A stretch of DNA of 64,000 nt from Larix kaempferi. Its lineage: Eukaryota > Streptophyta > Pinopsida > Pinales > Pinaceae. The stretch is taken from NCBI GenBank assembly GCA_027924585.1, contig BSBM01000179.1:14294501-14358500 (forward strand), read 5' to 3'. The translations under genes were made by a program, and so were the position numbers. Under the pieces are notes generated by a model. It saw nothing but the letters and a program-made list of their open reading frames with translations. It had not been told where the DNA came from and did no database searches. Positions 58,966-64,000 of this stretch are shown one piece after another; within the stretch, counting starts at the first letter, position 1; every line of letters begins with the position of its first letter.

Positions 58966-59719
58966 TGTTCGGATATCCATCATCTATTTCGGGATACATA
59001 TCTATTTCAGGATCATCTATTTCAGGATACATATCTACTTCAGGATCTTGCATGATCTATTTCAGGATATGCAGCCCAGTCACCAGTTTGATGCCTCCAG
59101 CACCTTATCCACCTTCTTCTAGCACCCGGGAGCCACTTACCATAGAGTTTTAGCCCTCCTAAGCTTAAAGGCGCCCTCTTCTCACCTACTGACAGAGAAG
59201 GGCGCACTTGTTCACCTACCACTGCAGATTCACTTCAGTTACATTCAGTTAGCTCCGATTCTCCCTGATTTGAGGCTAGTTTCACTCCTGACTGACTGTT
59301 TCACCTCCGATTGACCTCCAGTTCGATTAGGTGACTTGCTCTGACTCCAGTTAGCCTCCCATGCGCCCCCACTGAGCCTCCAGATCCTATATCAGTGCTA
59401 CACACTTCAGTTACATTTATTACACTCAGTTAGACTCAGATTGACACCTGGATGACTGGTTGTTGTGATTGATGAGAAACACCGATGATTGATGAGGACT
59501 CCTAGATAGAGTCAAGCTACTCCATTCAGTGATTTGAATGACCTCCTTAGGCAATTCGAATTGCTCTGGTCATTGTGACAGTTTGTATTGTAATTCATTC
59601 ACCCTTTCTGGGATAGAGAGCACTGCTTCATGTTTTGCACAGTTTTGCACCATATTTTCTATGTTCATCTGTTGTGATTGATTTACTTGTTCATTAGATC
59701 TGCTGTGACTAATTTTACA
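58966..59719 (+). repeat. 3' LTR of element 1
   Basis: 754 bp with five differences from the 5' LTR. Flanked by GAAAG on the right. Confidence 0.97.
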
Positions 59720-59890
59720 GAAAGATCGGTCACCCCTTCTTTTAGTAGATAATTGTGAACACCGATATCCGACAACTCACCTGTATCCAGAATGGTGAAC
59801 ACAAGAATGATCGAACCACCCATCTTGCAGTCTAGAACTATTATGAAAATAATAGTAGGAATAAGAAGGGTCAGCCGCCCCTTCATTCAT
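59720..59890 (-). repeat. Right part of the hairpin cluster cut by element 1
   Basis: Continues the hairpin begun at 53525: AAAGATCGGTCACCCCTTC, then units near 59810 and 59870. Confidence 0.8.
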
Positions 59891-59914
59891 TTATGTCGAG
59901 CCTCCTTCAAAAGA

Positions 59915-60185
59915 AAAAGTATGGTTTTGGAACCTGATTTTGGCACTTTGGAAACGGATTTTGTAGTTTTGGAATCGGTTTGGTCACATTCGGAACTCGG
60001 TTTTGTACTTTTGGAACTGGTTTGGTCTCTTTAGGAACCGGTTTTGTCAGTTTTTGAATCTTGATTTGGCATTTTCGGAATCGGTTTTGGCAATTTTAGA
60101 ATCGGTTTTGGCACTTTTGGATCTGGTGTTGGTACTTTTGGAACCTGGATTTGGCAGTTTTGGAACCGGATTTTGCTTGATTTTG
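59915..60185. repeat. Degenerate minisatellite
   Basis: Ten or so imperfect units around TTTTGGAATCGGTTTTGGCA, roughly 20-30 bp each. Open frames here are by-products of the repeat. Confidence 0.75.
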
Positions 60186-61495
60186 GAGTTTAGAAAGGCA
60201 GTTTTTGACCAATCTTCAAAGTGACTTGAATATTTTAGACATTGATTTTTTCACCTTAAAATTTAGAACATTTACAAATGAAAATTGCAATTTTCAAATA
60301 AAAAATTACATTATTTGATTTTAAATTCACACTTTTGAAATCAGAAATTGCATTTGTTTATTTTAAATTCACACTTTTTGAATTGAATTTCATAGTTTTA
60401 TAAAAACAAACTGCAATTTAAGGTTCATAAGTAATGAAAAAACACACTATTCCAATAGACAAACACCCTTTTCAAAGCCAATATTGCCACTTTCAGAAGG
60501 TCCTTTTCAATTACATTTTTTGATTTTAAATTCAACTTCAGAATAATTTAAAGTCGATGAATGTTTTAGATTCTCCTTATCCTTAATCAGATCATCTCCT
60601 TTGAAGGAGTAATAAAAGTCTAAACTTTTATTGGAGCTTCGACTTGTAGACTTAGAAGCACTAGACTCATTCCAGACATGAAGGAATGTACTAGAACAAC
60701 ATTCGATGACTGCTGCAAGTGTCTTTGAAAGAATGAAACCAAATCATTCACTGAATACATCATACCTCCTGCACAAGGTGGTAGTATAAGGTAACCTTCA
60801 AAAAGTGTTGAAAATCCCATAGTCATCCAAGGATTCCAATTTCCATCCCATTAACTTGGCCTAGTTACTCTTGGATGCAGGCGCCTGGAGAAAATTTAGA
60901 AAGCCTCCTACCCTAATGATTTTACCACCTTCAGCTACAAAGGGAATATTCTTGCAAAGACTGGTAAGCTCTCCGGGCTAGATGTAGTTATTTGTTGATG
61001 AATAGTGCAAAACATGTGTGATGGTGATAACAAGTTTACTATCTGTTAAGTCTGATACTACTATCTTAAGTTGGTGAGCTGAAATTCATCGAGGAAGAAA
61101 CATAAATGATTGATAACATTCTATTGTTTCATTCTGCGGAGCTGGAAAGTCTCGAGATTTCCGACTGTCTCATGGGACTAACTATAAAATGCAGTGGAAA
61201 CGGGTGAGGTGCGCATCTTTAAAATGAGTGAAACAAATTATGTGTAGTTAGAAGAAGCTAACAACATGATCTAGAGGAAAAGATATTCAAAGATAGCCTA
61301 GACACGGCGGTATTGCATCTTAGTCTCTCGAATGCCTGCATAGAAAACAAATAACTGTTTATCACACTGCCATAAAAAGAAACCATTTCCAACAAATGCA
61401 AAAATAATCTTTTATTGCAGCCAATGTGTGAGCACACATATCATCATGCACAATAAAAACAGAGAAACTAATCCTAAATTTCCAAGTGTACCATA
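60186..61495. other. Intergenic DNA with a possible old coding scrap
   Basis: On the minus strand, 60980-60620 reads AEGGKIIRVGGFLNFL and then GYLILPPCAGGMM across frame breaks. IIRVGGF recalls IIRVYGF of the coiled-coil family, but the rest does not align, so I do not assign it. 60240-60560 is AT-rich with nothing to call. Confidence 0.3.
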
Positions 61496-61585
61496 ACAGT
61501 CAGTCTGGGCATCTCGCTTGGACGGGTTAGCTCCTAACACAGTTGGTCTGGGCATCCCACTTCGACAGGTTAGCTCCTAACACCG
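61496..61585. repeat. Short tandem duplication
   Basis: GTCTGGGCATC...GGTTAGCTCCTAACAC is present twice with about 43-bp spacing. I considered a tRNA-like fold, but no cloverleaf is evident. Confidence 0.75.
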
Positions 61586-61652
61586 TAGTTAGTGGAAGGA
61601 AAGGTATTCAACCAATGAAATATACTTTGCAAATGATAAGCGAACACATAAA

Positions 61653-61883
61653 TTAGATGCGTGTATAATAATGACTACAAAAATTCTTTCTTACCGAGAA
61701 AAACCTTTTGCAGATATGTAGTCTTTCAAGGTTAGGAAGTTGCTCCAATAAGTTGAGAAGAGGAAGAGGCTTCGGAATATGGATTTCAAGATTCTTCAAT
61801 GATTTCAAGATACCTATTATCTCCCCAAATTTCTCTGCAGGAAAATGGTGCATTAGATCCATTATATGAGAACGTTTCTTCAT
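61653..61883 (-). pseudogene. Leucine-rich-repeat exon fragment
   Basis: ILKSLKNLEIHIPKPLPLLN and LLEQLPNLERLHICKRFF have the spacing of plant NBS-LRR leucine-rich repeats (LxxLxxLxI). A GTAAGAA donor follows the LRR text at about 61694 (minus strand), so it may be the end of an exon. No NB-ARC or TIR motif is present nearby; it is a fragment or a distal exon of a gene outside the window. Confidence 0.45.
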
Positions 61884-62034
61884 CTACCTATATGAGAATG
61901 TTTCTTAGTCTCCCTATGTCCCCTCCTGGTTGTAGGAACATAATGAAAAATCCATGCATACCCAGGGAATAGAAGGCAAACAAACTAAAAATTTCCATTT
62001 CAGTTTGCTGTGAGTGGCCACTGTGTTGATGGAT

Positions 62035-62420
62035 TGAATGGGTTGGGAGTCTGGGACGGATGGGGAATGGTAATTATCACAGTATGGCAGGATCATGGTG
62101 GTCAAATATATCATCTGTAGAGACTACATATTTTTCTTGAGTAATCGTACACGTATCACTCCATTCCTTGAATATCCAACGGCCAACATGCCTGTTGCTA
62201 GCGCATTAAATGGCGTACAGCAGGATTAATAATATTCGCAGTAAATGATGGATTGTATCACTCGTGTGAATAATCTCATCATGCTTTCAGTCCACATGAA
62301 GTTTATGTCTTGTCACCAACAAAGTCTCTGGATGAGGTCAATGGTAATTATCATAGTATGGCAGGATCATGGTGGCCATTGATATCATCTGTAGCGAGTA
62401 CAGATTTTGCTGGAGTAATT
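62035..62420. repeat. Duplicated block
   Basis: ATGGTAATTATCACAGTATG and the following 50 bp recur about 270 bp downstream (62340). Between them lies sequence found inverted at 18.75 kb. Confidence 0.7.
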
Positions 62421-62469
62421 GTACACATATTACTCCAATCGATTCATTGAAAATCCTACGGCCAACATG

Positions 62470-63200
62470 CTTGGTACCATTAATATCCTTAATATTCGTT
62501 TAAAAAATATTTAAACTAATTTTAAAAATAAAATATGCCACATGTCACTATATAAGCATTCCACGTGTCTCCAAATTTATAGAATTTTTGCTTCAAAGAC
62601 CTTGCTAGCAAGTAGAAATATTCTCAGAGAAAGAGTGGCCACTTGGCCGCTCTTTCTCTAAGGCGTTCTATTTTCACCATTCACTCGTAGATGAAAGTTC
62701 GGCCGACCCATCTTATTCCCAATATTCTTTTCATAATAGTTTGACACTGCAAGAAGGGTCGGTCGATCCTTCTTGTGTTCTGCATTATGTATATAGCTGA
62801 ATTTCTGGATAAAAGTTTTCACAAATAACTACGAAAAGAAGGGGCGTTCGATCCTTCTTGTCGAAAAATAAGGATAAAAAACAAAATTACTCAGAAACCT
62901 TTTTTATATGTTATAACTTACAAGGTGTTCTATTTTTACATTTCCCTCGTAATTGAAGGGTCGACCGACCCATCTTATTCCCAATATTATTTTTATAATA
63001 GTTCAACACTACAAAAGGGTCGAGCGATGCTTCTTATTCCCAGTATTATTTTCAAAATAGTTCGACACTGCAAGAAGGGTCAGTTGATCCTTCTTGTGTT
63101 CTCCCTTTTATGATATTTCATTCTATTTAAAAAAGAAAAAAGAAATAATGCTTCGATTTAAACAAACAAAAAGAAAGAATGTTTCTATTTAAAATAAAAC
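62470..63200 (+). repeat. Hairpin cluster E with tail and T-rich end (inverted)
   Basis: Reads tail (CACATGTCAC, CCACGTGTC), then a damaged NotI palindrome with an insertion (GAGTGGCCACTTGGCCGCTC), hairpins near 62705, 62760, 62845, 62960, 63020 and 63075, and an A-rich module at 63118-63200 that mirrors 6090-6200. It therefore has the same three-part order as copy B, inverted. Confidence 0.8.
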
Positions 63201-63214
63201 AATTAACCTGTTTC

Positions 63215-64000
63215 TAGGTTGTAAGATTAAGACAAGTAAACGGCTGAGATCTAATCTAGGGAATGCGGAAGACGAGTTGCGGGGGTTTAATTGTTTTGAA
63301 ATATATACAACATTCCCGCAATGCACAATTGTGGGTTGTGGGACTACATCTCGAAATAAAAACAAACAAAAGTTTCACAATCCGCAATCTTAATTGCAGG
63401 TTGCGGAAATGCATGTCGCAAATCCATTACTCAAACAGTTCCCGCAATCCGCAATCATGTATAACTATATAGCCACTTCAACAATCTATAGCATGATATG
63501 ATGGTGCATTCATTTTTCTGAAACGATGAATTATGGAGGGCATTCTCTCAGAGCAGTTTTGACTACTTTTTCCATACTTTGTCAATTTCCAAAGTTTCAC
63601 AAACTTGCCATACGTTTTATAGAATGATGTCACATTGCAACACTGAGTTAATGATAACACCAGAACACCATCATGTATCTTTCAATGCCATGTCATCATA
63701 CATGCCATGTCATCATACATGTCATGTCATCATCACACATTCCATGTCATCATAGATGCCATTTCATCACTTCCTATGGCGTCAATTCTCTCATTGAGGC
63801 TCACACGTGTGAAATTTTTGCCTTCCAAAATAGAGATCAATTCATGTATAACCATCAGGGTCAATACTGGATAAATATAAATCACAAGAAGGGTCGGTCG
63901 ACCCTTCTGGTAGTCTAGAACTAGTATGAAAATAATATTGGGCATAAGAAGGGTCGGCCGCCCCTTTATTTATGAGGGAATTGTGCAAATATTCAACCTA
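63215..64000. repeat. Unoccupied paralogue of the element 2 target
   Basis: Colinear with 45478-45985 joined to 53050-53300. The junction text ATAGATGCC is continuous here at about 63750. A small CATGTCATCATA-type minisatellite lies at 63690-63770. Two hairpins (63890, 63950) end the window. Confidence 0.88.

Larger units (their letters stand above)
53537..59719 (+). mobile_element. Ty1/copia LTR retrotransposon, element 1 (young)
   Basis: Two 754-bp LTRs (53537-54290 and 58966-59719) start TGTTCGGATATCC and end TTTTACA. I count five differences, about 0.7 percent. GAAAG flanks both ends (53532-53536 and 59720-59724). The primer site, a single Gag-Pol frame and the purine tract are all present. 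It inserted into a hairpin of the palindrome family, whose halves are at 53525 and 59725. Structurally complete; the protease carries a damaging-looking substitution. Confidence 0.98.

Noticed and set aside
59792-60224. Two open frames rich in Phe, Leu and Glu
   Set aside because: They are produced by the degenerate minisatellite at 59915-60185.
61496-61585. tRNA-like sequence
   Set aside because: The GGTTAGCTCCTAACAC arm repeats, but no acceptor stem or complete cloverleaf can be drawn.
1-64000. Organellar or bacterial origin
   Set aside because: Initiator-tRNA-primed copia elements, introns and foldback elements fit nuclear plant DNA; no plastid or mitochondrial genes were recognised.

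Overview
The window looks like nuclear DNA of a land plant with a large, repeat-rich genome; a gymnosperm would fit, but the sequence does not prove it. The evidence is Ty1/copia retrotransposons primed on plant initiator-tRNA sites (TGGTATCAGAGC, TGGAATCAGAGC), low GC, GT-AG introns, a plant-type leucine-rich-repeat exon, a plant-transposon-type protein, and many generations of decayed repeats. I see no rRNA, tRNA or CRISPR. The only long intact reading frame belongs to a retrotransposon; nearly everything else protein-like is broken.

Layout. 0.8-7.4 kb: two direct copies of a hairpin-rich repeat with a conserved tail flank a decayed coiled-coil protein gene (copy I). 8.1-11.4 kb: a longer decayed relative on the minus strand (copy II). 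12.4-13.2 kb: a third hairpin cluster. 14.6-17.8 kb: a minus-strand protein with tandem modules, split by another hairpin block. 19.9-22.4 kb: a fragment of the coiled-coil family (copy IV) joined to copia debris. 23.45-30.98 kb: a complete but coding-dead copia element with a 5-bp target duplication and four tandem arrays before its 3' LTR. 32.2-33.4 kb: the N-terminal half of the coiled-coil family (copy III). 33.8-36.2 kb: hairpin clusters. 36.5-42.7 kb: a broken multi-exon region with a DGQH-motif and possible DNA-methyltransferase part, then three tandem FCP1-like (HAD) domains. 43.7-44.8 kb: an inverted hairpin cluster and a foldback element. 45.99-53.05 kb: an old minus-strand copia element with an unoccupied paralogue of its target at 63.2-64 kb. 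53.54-59.72 kb: a young copia element with an almost intact 1425-residue Gag-Pol frame. 59.7-64 kb: minisatellites, an LRR exon and more hairpins.

The most unusual signals are (1) a dispersed family of about 70 short CpG-rich palindromes in periodic clusters, linked to a tail with two ACGTG boxes; (2) three tandem FCP1-like domains that have all lost the first catalytic aspartate; (3) the possible ParB-like plus DNA-methyltransferase region beside them; and (4) an unnamed multi-copy coiled-coil protein family, recognisable only by comparing its decayed copies. All calls come from reading the sequence by eye; no database search was run.
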